This document shows, in pieces, positions 8,212-16,786 of a stretch of 64,000 nt of DNA (the first letter of the stretch is position 1; the number at the start of each line of letters is the position of its first letter). The DNA is from Acidobacteriota bacterium. Lineage in GTDB: Bacteria > Acidobacteriota > Blastocatellia > Pyrinomonadales > Pyrinomonadaceae. The position numbers and the translations under genes were made by a program. The notes beneath the pieces are model-generated. The model had not been told where the DNA came from and made no database searches. It worked only from the letters and a program-made list of their open reading frames with translations. The stretch spans positions 558,001 to 622,000 of the forward strand of contig CP065000.1 in assembly GCA_016700075.1 (NCBI GenBank). Direction: 5' to 3'.

Positions 8212-9432
8212 CTAGACGAGCGGCGTCATCCACGCTGGGAATCCGTTGCCGCTGAATGCGATCGATCCATCGACGATCACAGAGGCCTTACGCTGGAGTT
8301 TTGTAAAGCCAGTGTAGGTCGACAGTACGGTTCCGGTGATCTGCTTCATAACCAGACGCGCGGTCTCGACCATCAGCGGCTGAGCTGTCAGCTGAACGAT
8401 CGAGGCGGACGGATCCTGAATGATCACTTTGCTCGTCGCGACACCGCCGGAAACATACAGCTCCTCAGGCATCGTCAGCGGAGTTTTGAGAGCCGTACCG
8501 AGCAGCGGAGTGCCCTGCTGCTTATTCTTTACCTCCGGCAGATTCAGGTAGTTCAATGCGGTCGTCTCGTTGCCGATGATCTGCGTTCCGACATGGCCGA
8601 TCAGGCCGAATCGAACCGCGACACGAGCAAGGTCATACCAGGTGATGCCGTTCGACGTGTTTTCGACGCCGATCACCGCAGCGGGGTCAGCCGTGCTCGA
8701 TGCCGAATCGTTGGCGATCGCGTCAATCGCCATGAGGTTCAGTGTGTGCCCGAAGATGCGGCCGAAATCCTCCATGAACAGAGCCAACAGGCTCAGGCTG
8801 GAGAACCTCACCGCCTCATCCGCGATCTTGATCGCCCGGGCCTTCTTTTTGACCGTCACCGTCTTGGTATCGTAGCTGATCGACCCCTCTTCGATCGTCG
8901 CGGCCTCGCTCGAATCCGCAAGTGCGGCATCAGACAGGTTCAATCGCGGAACGATCGCCTGCGGCTGCGGGACAGGTATCTCGCGAGCGATGATGTCCGG
9001 ATAGAATGTCCCCTGCACGGCGCCTCGGCTTACCGGATCGAGGAACACCTCGGGCGAAACGAAACGCTGGCCGCCGGCATGTTCGCCGGTGATCGGGCCG
9101 AAAGACGCCATCGCACGAGCGTTCATCTCGGCGAGCTTTTCACGCTGAGCAACGCCCATACCGCGACGCACCGCTTCGCGTATCAGCTCCGCGGCGAGAT
9201 AACCGCCATCTTCCATATCGAGCAGCTGCCCGACCTGCGTGCGATGCTCGTCGATGCCGAGCTCCGCGTAAAGATGCTGCGGCGTCAGGGCATTACCGTT
9301 GGCATCCTTGTAATTGCTCGCCATGTGTTGGCGAAGCGACACTTCGCGGCCGGCAGTGTCAGCCGAGCCCTTGCGGACCGCCTGCATTGCCGTAACCATT
9401 TCTCTGACTTTTCCTTTAAGTCCGTAACCCAT
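8212..9432 (-). CDS. major capsid protein (HK97 fold)
   Basis: 406 residues. N-terminal about 110 residues are charged and helical, like the delta domain or N-arm. The rest shows features of HK97-type capsids: an E-loop region, SVTVKKKAR-like strands (YDTKTVTVKKKARAIKIADEA) and a P-domain with long helix LALFMEDFGRIFGHTLNL. It follows the protease/scaffold and decoration genes, the usual order. A GGAG ribosome site lies about 12 bases before the ATG. The following intergenic hairpins fit a highly expressed gene. Confidence 0.85.
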   Translation of the reverse strand: MGYGLKGKVREMVTAMQAVRKGSADTAGREVSLRQHMASNYKDANGNALTPQHLYAELGIDEHRTQVGQLLDMEDGGYLAAELIREAVRRGMGVAQREKLAEMNARAMASFGPITGEHAGGQRFVSPEVFLDPVSRGAVQGTFYPDIIAREIPVPQPQAIVPRLNLSDAALADSSEAATIEEGSISYDTKTVTVKKKARAIKIADEAVRFSSLSLLALFMEDFGRIFGHTLNLMAIDAIANDSASSTADPAAVIGVENTSNGITWYDLARVAVRFGLIGHVGTQIIGNETTALNYLNLPEVKNKQQGTPLLGTALKTPLTMPEELYVSGGVATSKVIIQDPSASIVQLTAQPLMVETARLVMKQITGTVLSTYTGFTKLQRKASVIVDGSIAFSGNGFPAWMTPLV

Positions 9433-9479
9433 TATTTTCTTACGCTCCTTTTCTGAATTTCTGCTTTTCGACTTACGAC

Positions 9480-9863
9480 CTAAAAGGTCAGAACTTCGCC
9501 GACGGCTCCGTTCGCACCTTTCCAGACGACGCCGAAGATGCGTTCAGCACCGTCGGTGCCACTGACCCACGCGGCGACGACATTTTCGCCGGTGGTGCCG
9601 TCTGCGGCTGCCATCTTGACCAATGCACCGGCTGCGATATTGCCGCTGAATTTGATCTCGATCAGCTCCTTACAACGTGTCTCGACCGTGCCGATGCCGC
9701 CCGACGATTTTGCCGGCACCGCTAAACGCCCCAGCGGCGTCGCGTTCGCTCCGGCTTTGTTCACCGTTTTATCGGCGGTGATCGTGACGATCGTGTCCTT
9801 GTCCAGAACGGCTGCCACCGTTGCCGGAATTGCCAAACCTTCTACCTGTGATCTCAGTTTCAT
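9480..9863 (-). CDS. head decoration/cement protein
   Basis: 127 residues, small, beta-rich and Gly/Ala/Val-rich, e.g. AAVLDKDTIVTITADKTVNK and KSSGGIGTVETRCKE. It lies between the protease/scaffold gene and the major capsid gene. This position and composition match capsid cement proteins (lambda gpD or DUF2190 type) that stabilise the expanded head. No catalytic features. Assignment is by position and composition. Confidence 0.65.
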   Translation of the reverse strand: MKLRSQVEGLAIPATVAAVLDKDTIVTITADKTVNKAGANATPLGRLAVPAKSSGGIGTVETRCKELIEIKFSGNIAAGALVKMAAADGTTGENVVAAWVSGTDGAERIFGVVWKGANGAVGEVLTF

Positions 9864-9930
9864 TTCGATTCATTTCTCCTTACCGGCTGATCGGCCGGTC
9901 AAAAACCATTGACGATATCGGTTTTGCCGA

Positions 9931-10368
9931 TCAGAGCAATCCCGCCTCAGGCAGAGCTTTGCCGTTTGGATTTGCGACGCCGCCTGCGTTGTCGATCTCA
10001 TCGCTGTTCTCTAGCGACGATCGTCCACCTTTGGGGAATTTGTCGGCGACGCGTTTCTGATAGTACGCACCGAGCTTTTGCAGACGCTCGACATCGGCCT
10101 CGTTGATCGAATCAACCACGACCGGATCCAGTTCATCGTCTTCACCGCTTGCCTCGGCCAATTTGGCGAGACGCAGCACGTCTGCACGTTTCTCGGCGAC
10201 CAAAGCGTCACCGGCCAATGCCCTGGCTTCGAGTTCCGCTAGATTTGCAGGAACCTTGGCCGCCTGTGCCGACAATGCATCAACGGCCGCGACCACCTGA
10301 TCGTCAGGCACCTCGTCGCCGTCAAACTCAATGCCGAGCTGTGCTTTAAGTTCACTCGTTAGTTTCAT
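9931..10368 (-). CDS. nested scaffold protein from an in-frame internal start
   Basis: 145 residues, in the same frame as the protease gene. The internal ATG at 10368 (MKLTSELKAQLGIEFDG) is preceded by GAGGAG six bases upstream, better than the ribosome site of the full gene. The product is acidic and helical (AELEARALAGDALVAEKRAD), as expected of a free scaffold. The layout copies Mu gpI/gpZ and lambda C/Nu3. Confidence 0.7.
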   Translation of the reverse strand: MKLTSELKAQLGIEFDGDEVPDDQVVAAVDALSAQAAKVPANLAELEARALAGDALVAEKRADVLRLAKLAEASGEDDELDPVVVDSINEADVERLQKLGAYYQKRVADKFPKGGRSSLENSDEIDNAGGVANPNGKALPEAGLL

Positions 10369-11169
10369 AGTTTTCTCCTCGTTTGAATTTGGCGGCGTTT
10401 CCGCTGCCTCTTCGGCTTCGTCAGCCGAAAAACTTTCGGTGCCGCTCGATCGCCGGAGCTTTGCCAGCCGGTCAGCACCTTGGAAGACAAGCGATGCCTC
10501 CCAATATTCGTTGATCTTGGTCACTATCAGCCGAACGATCTCGCCGTCGATCTCCTCGCCAAGATTTTTGAAAAACTTCCAACGGTCCTCGGCCGCCATA
10601 TCAGGATGCGAGTATTCGAACTCGAACAGCACCGTCATCGACGTCGAGTGGATCGCCGGAGGGTCCATCATCAGACCGCGAGCTATTCGCGGATTCATCA
10701 GAGCATCGATCTTGTACCTCGCGTTGATACCGGGCACGCCGTCAGCGGCCGTGCCTTTCGCATCCCACTCAACATTGGACACCGCACCGAGCCAGCCGTT
10801 GATGTCGTAATAGTCGTGGTTTGGATACACGGTCGCACCGAGCAGCCGCGGCACGCTTGCTTCGAGCACGCCGTCCCGCGTCCAGTCGATCCAATGGCCG
10901 GGCACGATGGTTTTCGAGATCGCACGAAAATCGACCGCGATATAATCGCCATCTCTCGGCAAAACATCCTCGACCTTTGTGAATTCAAACGTGTCGTTTT
11001 TCTGGTTGACCGACCATTGCGATGCGATGCCGGCCGCCTTTAATCTTGCGGCCAGATCCTCATCCGGACGCACGTTCGCCGCAGTCAGCGGGTTCAGCAT
11101 TCGCACGCGTGCAGACGTCGCGTCGAGCGACGCGAGTTCGATTCCATTTTGCAGCCGTATCGGTTTCAT
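9931..11169 (-). CDS. prohead protease with C-terminal scaffold domain (Mu gpI-like)
   Basis: 412 residues. The N-terminal about 240 residues form a globular domain carrying AIHSTSMTVLFEFEYSHP at about residues 170-190. Its His-Ser-x-Ser arrangement resembles prohead protease active sites; the exact nucleophile is inferred. Residues about 268-412 are acidic, helical and Ala/Glu-rich, typical of scaffolds. A strong internal ribosome site and ATG start the scaffold alone. The gene lies just before the decoration and capsid genes, as in Mu and D3112-like phages. Confidence 0.75.
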   Translation of the reverse strand: MKPIRLQNGIELASLDATSARVRMLNPLTAANVRPDEDLAARLKAAGIASQWSVNQKNDTFEFTKVEDVLPRDGDYIAVDFRAISKTIVPGHWIDWTRDGVLEASVPRLLGATVYPNHDYYDINGWLGAVSNVEWDAKGTAADGVPGINARYKIDALMNPRIARGLMMDPPAIHSTSMTVLFEFEYSHPDMAAEDRWKFFKNLGEEIDGEIVRLIVTKINEYWEASLVFQGADRLAKLRRSSGTESFSADEAEEAAETPPNSNEEKTMKLTSELKAQLGIEFDGDEVPDDQVVAAVDALSAQAAKVPANLAELEARALAGDALVAEKRADVLRLAKLAEASGEDDELDPVVVDSINEADVERLQKLGAYYQKRVADKFPKGGRSSLENSDEIDNAGGVANPNGKALPEAGLL

Positions 11170-11175
11170 CTGTGT

Positions 11176-11412
11176 TTAGACCTCGATCTTTTCGAACGCC
11201 AGCCCGCGAATGTGCTCTGCAAAGAACTTGCCTGCGGACCCTTTTTTGCCGTCCCACGTCGCCATAAATTTCTTGGCCACGCCCGGCATCACCGTGTAGC
11301 GGTACGCTTCAGTCGCATCCGCCTTGAATTTAATGTAGAGCTGACGCGTATCAGCGTCGTATCGGCCTGCGGCCAGATTGCTCGAACTTATAGGCTGAAA
11401 ATCACTCATCAT
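11176..11412 (-). CDS. KTSC-domain protein
   Basis: 78 residues. It matches the KTSC pattern: SSSNLAAGRYDADTRQLYIK, then an aromatic AYRYTVMPGVAKKF strand-helix, and a final SAGKFFAEHIRG. KTSC proteins are small beta-rich phage and bacterial proteins of unknown role. In Mu-like phages they often sit near the minor head protein. The start overlaps the preceding stop (MM-S-D; ATG at 11412 or 11409). Confidence 0.8.
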   Translation of the reverse strand: MMSDFQPISSSNLAAGRYDADTRQLYIKFKADATEAYRYTVMPGVAKKFMATWDGKKGSAGKFFAEHIRGLAFEKIEV

Positions 11413-12439
11413 CGTCTGTTCCTTCGATCACGCCCTCGAGGCGTGTTCTGCAATTTGGGTGAAATGGAGGAAAACCGCGTCCGGTTTTTGTGATCTCGTC
11501 ATCCAACGTTTTGCCGTCCTCCTCCAGATACTTCTTCAACGTATCGACCGGATTCTTCGCGATGCCCTTGCTTAGCTCAGTGCCGTACATCTGTAACGCG
11601 AACTCGGCCGGTTCGAGCCGGTTCAGCCGCTCGATGGCTGATTGAGCGACGCCCACCTTGACGATCTTCCCGTCAAGGAATTCACATAGCGGCGTCGTTC
11701 GGGCGTCAAGCGTTGCAACGATTCGGGCAAGCTCGATCTCTGCCTGTGCAAGGCTGCCGATGTGTGCCCAATTTCGGGTACGCTGGACGGCGGTTTGAAT
11801 GACAGTGAGCGTTTGTCGGTCAGTAAGATTCCTGAATCGGTCGCCTGCGGCACGTCGAAACGCGTCCATTTCCTCAACTGTCCCTCGCCCAAAAAGAGCC
11901 GCTCCGTCTTTGAAATATGCATCGACAAAATACTTTCGCATCGGCTCGCGGGTGTTATCGGCGAATTTTGAAAAGTAGAAATGGTCGAGCCTTCCGATAA
12001 AGTCGATCGAAACGCGGTCAGCGCCGCCGAGCCGCAGCCTGAGCGGCGATCTGCCGCCGCCGAAAACCGAAACGTCCTGCAATCGGTAGTATTCGTATAT
12101 CTCGCGGCTTGCGTTGTTGACGCGAGCGACTGTTCGACGGCCTGCCCAACTGTCACCCCACGCACGCTCGAGCTCGTCGAGCAGTCGGGCGGCGAAATCG
12201 TCGGCGTCTTTGAAATCGTTTGCGTCGTGCTTTCGTAAAAACTCTCTGATGCTGTCAGCGATGCGGGCCATGCCAGCGTTAACATCGCTGCCAACAAGAG
12301 ACCGATATGCAGAAATGAACTCCTGTAAAATCTCATCTATTTGCTCCTCCGTTAATCCAAGGCTCGCAGAGCCTTTTTTTTTTCGAACGGCACAACTTTG
12401 CTTACCTCGGCAGCACCGTCCGGCCTTACTCCGCTCCAT
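11402..12439 (-). CDS. Mu F/SPP1 gp7-like minor head protein
   Basis: Up to 345 residues. The C-terminal FPPFHPNCRTRLEG is the diagnostic end of the Mu F/SPP1 gp7 minor head family. The preceding RIVATLDARTTPLCEFLDGK is the usual second conserved block. The start is unclear. The ATG at 12439 lies 88 bases inside the portal gene and has a poor ribosome site, and homologous-looking sequence begins at about residue 28. A -1 slip on an A10 tract in the portal gene would fuse this frame to the portal (see separate entry). Confidence 0.85.
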   Translation of the reverse strand: MERSKAGRCCRGKQSCAVRKKKGSASLGLTEEQIDEILQEFISAYRSLVGSDVNAGMARIADSIREFLRKHDANDFKDADDFAARLLDELERAWGDSWAGRRTVARVNNASREIYEYYRLQDVSVFGGGRSPLRLRLGGADRVSIDFIGRLDHFYFSKFADNTREPMRKYFVDAYFKDGAALFGRGTVEEMDAFRRAAGDRFRNLTDRQTLTVIQTAVQRTRNWAHIGSLAQAEIELARIVATLDARTTPLCEFLDGKIVKVGVAQSAIERLNRLEPAEFALQMYGTELSKGIAKNPVDTLKKYLEEDGKTLDDEITKTGRGFPPFHPNCRTRLEGVIEGTDDDE

Positions 12440-13860
12440 ATCTCGACCGCGTCGGGCTGGTAGCGATAGCGTTGAACCGAGCGGTCAAATTTGAATGACC
12501 GCCTGACCCGCGGCTGTTCGCGGACATCAGACATCCGCGATACGGCGTGGCCAAAAATCGTTTCGGGCTCGGCCCACACGTCGTAGCCGAGCTCCTGGGC
12601 TCCCTGGTCCGGAGTGATCATTCCCGCACGCACCTTTTCAAGGACCGTTTTGACCTTGACCTGTTCGGTCTCTGCATCGCCCTTAGGGTTTAGCGAGTAC
12701 GGATTGTTGAACCGCAGCCTGATCGCGTCGACCTCAACGCCCGCCAGTGCCAGATCGAGCTGATACGTTCGCTCGATACGTCGCTTAACCAGTCGCTGAA
12801 TGTTCGCGACCTGTGCGACGAGCAGGTTGTAAACCACATAGGCGAATGTCTCCGTCGTCGAGTCCGTGCGGCCGTGAAAGCCGGGCATCGCGTGCATTGC
12901 CGAGAACGCCTGCTCTTCGGATATTCGGTTCAGGTCATAGACTCCCGCCGCGTCGCCCGATACCGGCGTGTGTTCGATCTTTTGGTCGCGAGCCGCTACA
13001 AGCAGCCCTTTCTCAACGTTTCCGGTCAGCGACTCTTTGACAGCTTTGAGGTACTTGGCCGCTCGAATGCGATAGTCACCGTCGGATTCGGTTCCCCGCG
13101 TCCGAGGCGGCGGCACCACCGATGCGACCGTGAGTCCGAGCAAACCGAACTTTGCAGCGATCTCGGCAATGTTATCCATGATCGGCCGCTGCATTTTTAG
13201 GATCGGATCCACGACCGCCGTTGCGGGCGGTTTGGCATATGGGGAGTTCTCGATCGTGGAAAGAGCGAAATACCGATACGTCTCACGATGCAGCGGTATC
13301 ATGCCAAGCTCACCTCGACGCCCGCCAAGGCTCATGCTTCGTTGATACGGAAAGTATTCATCGCTTTCTCGGTCGTATTTGAACCGGATCTGCTCGACCG
13401 GAACTATCACGACCTTTTTCACGCGACGACCCGCCAGATCGACAACGTCCTCGCTAGAGATCGCACCGGACCACGCGATCGACGTCAGGTACTGGTTGAC
13501 CAGGCCATCCACGCCGCACGCGTTCGGGTATATTCTCGCGGCGGTCTCGTTGATGCGTTGCAAGGCCGCCTCAGCACGAGCATCATTCGCTGCCTCGACA
13601 ATGATCTGGTGTCCGGGATTGCCAAGATTGACTATGTTGCCGACGTACTGCGAAAAATCCGGATTGTGGATCCAGAAGTTCTTGAGCACCGCAAGCATCT
13701 CGAAATCAATGACGGGCGACACCGAGCCGAACATCGCATTGTATCCGGAGATCTGCCCGGCGAATTCCTCAGACGACCGGCCGCCGCCCGGCAGATCGAT
13801 CGCCGAAACGCCGCGGAACGCAGCCATCGCAATTCGCAATCTTTCCCAAAAAGTCATCAC
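12352..13860 (-). CDS. portal protein
   Basis: 502 residues. It lies between large terminase and the Mu F-like gene, the fixed order in Mu-type and SPP1-type heads. Sequence features fit portals: a helical clip/stem region, an aromatic FKYDRESDEYFPYQR segment and a long helical C-terminal crown (VANIQRLVKRRIERTY). It forms the dodecameric DNA entry ring of the head. It ends in K-K-K-A-L-R-A-L-D over an A10 tract and hairpin that may permit slippage into the next gene. Confidence 0.85.
   Translation of the reverse strand: MMTFWERLRIAMAAFRGVSAIDLPGGGRSSEEFAGQISGYNAMFGSVSPVIDFEMLAVLKNFWIHNPDFSQYVGNIVNLGNPGHQIIVEAANDARAEAALQRINETAARIYPNACGVDGLVNQYLTSIAWSGAISSEDVVDLAGRRVKKVVIVPVEQIRFKYDRESDEYFPYQRSMSLGGRRGELGMIPLHRETYRYFALSTIENSPYAKPPATAVVDPILKMQRPIMDNIAEIAAKFGLLGLTVASVVPPPRTRGTESDGDYRIRAAKYLKAVKESLTGNVEKGLLVAARDQKIEHTPVSGDAAGVYDLNRISEEQAFSAMHAMPGFHGRTDSTTETFAYVVYNLLVAQVANIQRLVKRRIERTYQLDLALAGVEVDAIRLRFNNPYSLNPKGDAETEQVKVKTVLEKVRAGMITPDQGAQELGYDVWAEPETIFGHAVSRMSDVREQPRVRRSFKFDRSVQRYRYQPDAVEIWSGVRPDGAAEVSKVVPFEKKKALRALD
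12359..12384 (-). promoter_or_regulatory. A10 slippery tract plus hairpin at the portal/minor-head junction
   Basis: On the minus strand the portal frame reads GAA-AAA-AAA-AAG-GCT, followed at once by a 7-bp stem-loop AAGGCTC-TGC-GAGCCTT. A -1 slip leads directly into the minor head frame. The opposite strand reads as a textbook Rho-independent terminator (stem plus T10), so both uses are possible. Confidence 0.5.
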
Positions 13861-13979
13861 CGTAATAGATCGCCCGTATCGTTCACCAACCGCAATATCA
13901 ACGGCTTAGCCGCACCAGATCCCAAAAACGCCTCAGAAACACTCAGCAACAGACTTTTGAGCCTGTTTTTGCCCGCCTA

Positions 13980-15806
13980 CTACCTCAACGAACCCGTCTC
14001 CGGCATCACACCGACAAAACCGACCCGCTGACCGGCCATTTTCAACCACACGTAGTTCGCTAATGCGAGAGCGATGACGCGGTCATCGTGATAGCCGCTC
14101 AGTGCTCCCCATTTTGCGTTGTCAAACCACACCACCGTTCGAGCCTCTTCGCACCATTCACTACTTGACAGCCCGAGTTCGCCGGTCCTGATCGCCTGCT
14201 CAAGTGCGATCGCATAATCGCCTTTGTTGGCCGCTGTCGTCGGCAGACCGAACTCGGCTCTTTCAAACGCTTCATCGACGGTTAGGTCGCCGTCCTCGAT
14301 CTTTCGCTGCAACGCCCGGTCGATGTATCGAAAGATCGCGTCCTCGGATATCAGCCGCTGCAGCTCGCGTATCGTCGCGATGCCGGTGTTGTTCCGCTCG
14401 ACGACGACGGTCGCCCAGTTGAACGTCTCATGCAGCTCGGCGAGCCGATATGCCAGCAGATCCGGCGAACGCCGCAGCGTCTCGCTGTGAACCTGTCGGC
14501 CGCTCGTAATGTCAATGACCTCGATCGCCGACGGATCGCCCGTGTCGTGGCCGAGCGACGTATCGCAACCGATGATGTACTCGTGGCCTTCCTCACCATG
14601 CTCACGCGGCTCGCACGTCACTTTCAAATATCTCGCCTGTACCACAGGCCGACCGGTCTGCTCGAAACAGTCCGTATCGTTTTCGGGGTACTCGACCCGA
14701 AACTGATTCTCGCCGCCCGGCAACTCCTCGATCTTTGCCCGCCGCCAAGCCAGAAACTCGGCGATCGCGTTGTCGTTCCACTTAGCCGATCGCGGCAGCG
14801 TGCCTTGAGTTTTCAAATGAGCGAGTATGAGCTCGCATACAGCGATCTCCTGTTCTGTCAATTTCGCCTTGTCAAACCGGTTTCGCTTTGCGACGCGTTC
14901 GGCTTCGCTGATACCGGCCGCCGGAACTGCCCAGATGTCCTTCAGCTCTTGTCCGGGCAGCAGCAGCACCGTTTCACGCCGCCGAGCCGTTTCAAATCTC
15001 GCACCGCTGATGCGATATTCCGGTTTCCACCACCATTCGAAGAAGAAGCTCTTCCAGCCGGCTTCGCCTTTCTTGCCCTGCTGGTAGATCTGGTGCGTCC
15101 AGTCGATGCCGAACGCCGTCGATTCCACCGCGATGCGTCCGCCTGCGGCGGCCTCGATCAATGACGTAGCTGCCTTTCGTGCGTCACCCCGCCAAAATGG
15201 CGGCTCCGTCAGATGAAGCTCGGTGATCGTCTGGCCGCGTCCCTTGTTCTCGTGGCCAGGCTGTACCGACGCCGTCGTCACACTCGAATTGATCGTGCCT
15301 TTGATCGGATCCTTAAACTCGATCAGATCTTCCGAGTAGTACTTGGTCGCCGGCCGCAGACGGTCCGGCAAGTTTTCGTACATAAGGCGAAAATCCGCCC
15401 GAAACTGAGCTTCGGTGTCAGGATCGTGCGGCACCTCGCGAAAGCTGCGGCCGCTCAGCACTATGCAGTTTGCAAAGAACGCCGCCTTGAAATAGGTCGA
15501 TAGCCCTTGCCGTCGCGATTTGATCACAACGTCCTTGCCCGACAGGTTGAAGTGCAAGTGCCGCTGGATCGGATTCAGACGCAGCCGTGTTAGCCGGTTC
15601 TCGTCAAACGCATCCCGAACGTAGATATAGTTTTCAATGAACAAAAGCCTGATCTCAGGATCGCTCCATCGATCTCGCCACCAACTCAGCGGCTTTGTCG
15701 AAACGTCGTCACTCTCGTCAGCGATCGATGAGGCTAAACGGCTCGTCGCCGCCCTCATTCGCTCCATTGCCTGCTCGGCTGTCGATCTCGTCCGGTTGCT
15801 TGCCAT
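13980..15806 (-). CDS. terminase large subunit
   Basis: 608 residues. It powers DNA packaging and cuts the concatemer or, in Mu-type phages, host-flanked DNA. Seen: an atypical Walker A KSRRQGLSTY at about residue 95, a QTITELHLTEPPFW motor motif, and an RNase H-like nuclease with GCDTSLGHDTGD, VVERNNTG and GYHDDRVIALALA acidic residues. It overlaps the small subunit gene by 89 bases in another frame. There is no packaging cos evidence in the window. Confidence 0.93.
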   Translation of the reverse strand: MASNRTRSTAEQAMERMRAATSRLASSIADESDDVSTKPLSWWRDRWSDPEIRLLFIENYIYVRDAFDENRLTRLRLNPIQRHLHFNLSGKDVVIKSRRQGLSTYFKAAFFANCIVLSGRSFREVPHDPDTEAQFRADFRLMYENLPDRLRPATKYYSEDLIEFKDPIKGTINSSVTTASVQPGHENKGRGQTITELHLTEPPFWRGDARKAATSLIEAAAGGRIAVESTAFGIDWTHQIYQQGKKGEAGWKSFFFEWWWKPEYRISGARFETARRRETVLLLPGQELKDIWAVPAAGISEAERVAKRNRFDKAKLTEQEIAVCELILAHLKTQGTLPRSAKWNDNAIAEFLAWRRAKIEELPGGENQFRVEYPENDTDCFEQTGRPVVQARYLKVTCEPREHGEEGHEYIIGCDTSLGHDTGDPSAIEVIDITSGRQVHSETLRRSPDLLAYRLAELHETFNWATVVVERNNTGIATIRELQRLISEDAIFRYIDRALQRKIEDGDLTVDEAFERAEFGLPTTAANKGDYAIALEQAIRTGELGLSSSEWCEEARTVVWFDNAKWGALSGYHDDRVIALALANYVWLKMAGQRVGFVGVMPETGSLR

Positions 15807-16329
15807 AATGAGCTGCGGCCATTTGTGTGAGCTGCTCGCCGTTCGCTATCAGCCTTTCAGCCGCCTTTGCGTCTATCTCGCCGAGCCATCCGCACAACTT
15901 CTCAAACCCCGCAACGAACGTCTCAAAGTTGTCCTCCGTCAGGTTCAGGTTCTTTCGAGCCTCGATCTCCAACTTGCAAAAATCGCGATACTGATAGATC
16001 TCGTCTTTACCTGCAGTTCCCGCATCGACTTTTTCCTGCAGCGACTTGCGTACGTTCTTGATCCCGACGTAAAGGTCCTGAACATCGTCGAGCACTTTTT
16101 CAACGAGCTGCTCCGTATGGATCTTTAGGCTCCTCTCATAACCGAAGCGAGTGATCCAGCCGAGCCGCTCATGTTCGCCGTATCCCTTGTCATAGAGGTT
16201 TTCCCGCCGCCAACCGGCCCAGCCCGCCTTGCGCATATCACGCTCGATCAGCTGGTGCGAACCGCCGCCGTATTTCAGATAAAGCTCGCGGCAGTACTCG
16301 TGTGCTTCGCTGGAATACTTTTTCGGCAT
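15718..16329 (-). CDS. terminase small subunit-like protein
   Basis: 203 residues, immediately upstream of and overlapping the large subunit gene. The N-terminus (HEYCRELYLKYGGGSHQLIE) looks like a helix-turn-helix that could bind packaging DNA. The centre is helical, suited to oligomerisation. The C-terminus is acidic. An AGGAAATT ribosome site precedes the ATG. Name rests on position and HTH-like start. Confidence 0.65.
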   Translation of the reverse strand: MPKKYSSEAHEYCRELYLKYGGGSHQLIERDMRKAGWAGWRRENLYDKGYGEHERLGWITRFGYERSLKIHTEQLVEKVLDDVQDLYVGIKNVRKSLQEKVDAGTAGKDEIYQYRDFCKLEIEARKNLNLTEDNFETFVAGFEKLCGWLGEIDAKAAERLIANGEQLTQMAAAHYGKQPDEIDSRAGNGANEGGDEPFSLIDR

Positions 16330-16431
16330 AATTTCCTGCGGCGAGAAGGACGGCTCGTCGCCAAACGCGGCGCCATTCGCTTTTTCGATCCCGCCGCCGG
16401 ACCGTCCGGCCAGCCCAATAACCGGACGATG

Positions 16432-16734
16432 TCAATCTTTTTTCGCTATCCCCTTAACGATCTCCTTGATCTCTTTCACGTCAGACTCGATTCGCCCCAT
16501 TCGCTCACCCTGGCGACGCTCCACCTCCGACGCCAGTCGTTGGTCGAAATGTATTTCAGGCCGCGACCGGTGATAGTCAAACTCCTTCCAGGTGTCCTCG
16601 CAGCTCTGCTCGACTCGAGATATTTCTTTGCCGTGGTCGTTCACCTTAGACTCCAAACGGATGAACCACGCCACGAGCGTCACGACGATGCCGGCCACCG
16701 TCAGCAAAAATCCGGGATGAGCGATCGCTTCCAT
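16432..16734 (-). CDS. holin-like small membrane protein with coiled coil
   Basis: About 100 residues (ATG 16734, or GTG 16740). One clear membrane segment at residues about 8-27 (PGFLLTVAGIVVTLVAWFIR) is followed by a charged helix (VNDHGKEISRVEQSCEDTW, RIESDVKEIKEIVKGIAKKD). Single-span proteins with a charged cytoplasmic coiled coil occur as class III holins and as holin partners. It lies in the lysis cluster between two spanin-like genes and terminase. Confidence 0.5.
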   Translation of the reverse strand: MEAIAHPGFLLTVAGIVVTLVAWFIRLESKVNDHGKEISRVEQSCEDTWKEFDYHRSRPEIHFDQRLASEVERRQGERMGRIESDVKEIKEIVKGIAKKD

Positions 16735-16786
16735 AGCCACTTTTCATACGCCGACACCACCGTGTCGTTAACGCCCTCGGCCGCTG

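Noticed and set aside
11623..12336. 237-codon open frame on the minus strand with a strong GGAGGAG before its ATG (MRFYRSSFLHIG)
   Set aside because: It lies wholly inside the Mu F-like gene in another frame, has no recognisable domain and low-complexity Ser/Thr content. The F frame has the diagnostic FPPFHPNCRTRL end. The ribosome site more likely serves reinitiation of the F frame.
12359..12383. Perfect Rho-independent terminator on the plus strand
   Set aside because: No plus-strand gene precedes it. I treat it first as a slippage element for the minus-strand portal/F genes, with antisense termination as a secondary possibility.
16238..16435. 65-residue minus-strand ORF between terminase and the holin-like gene
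   Set aside because: Extremely Arg-rich composition, no ribosome site and overlap with the terminase small subunit; a shadow frame.
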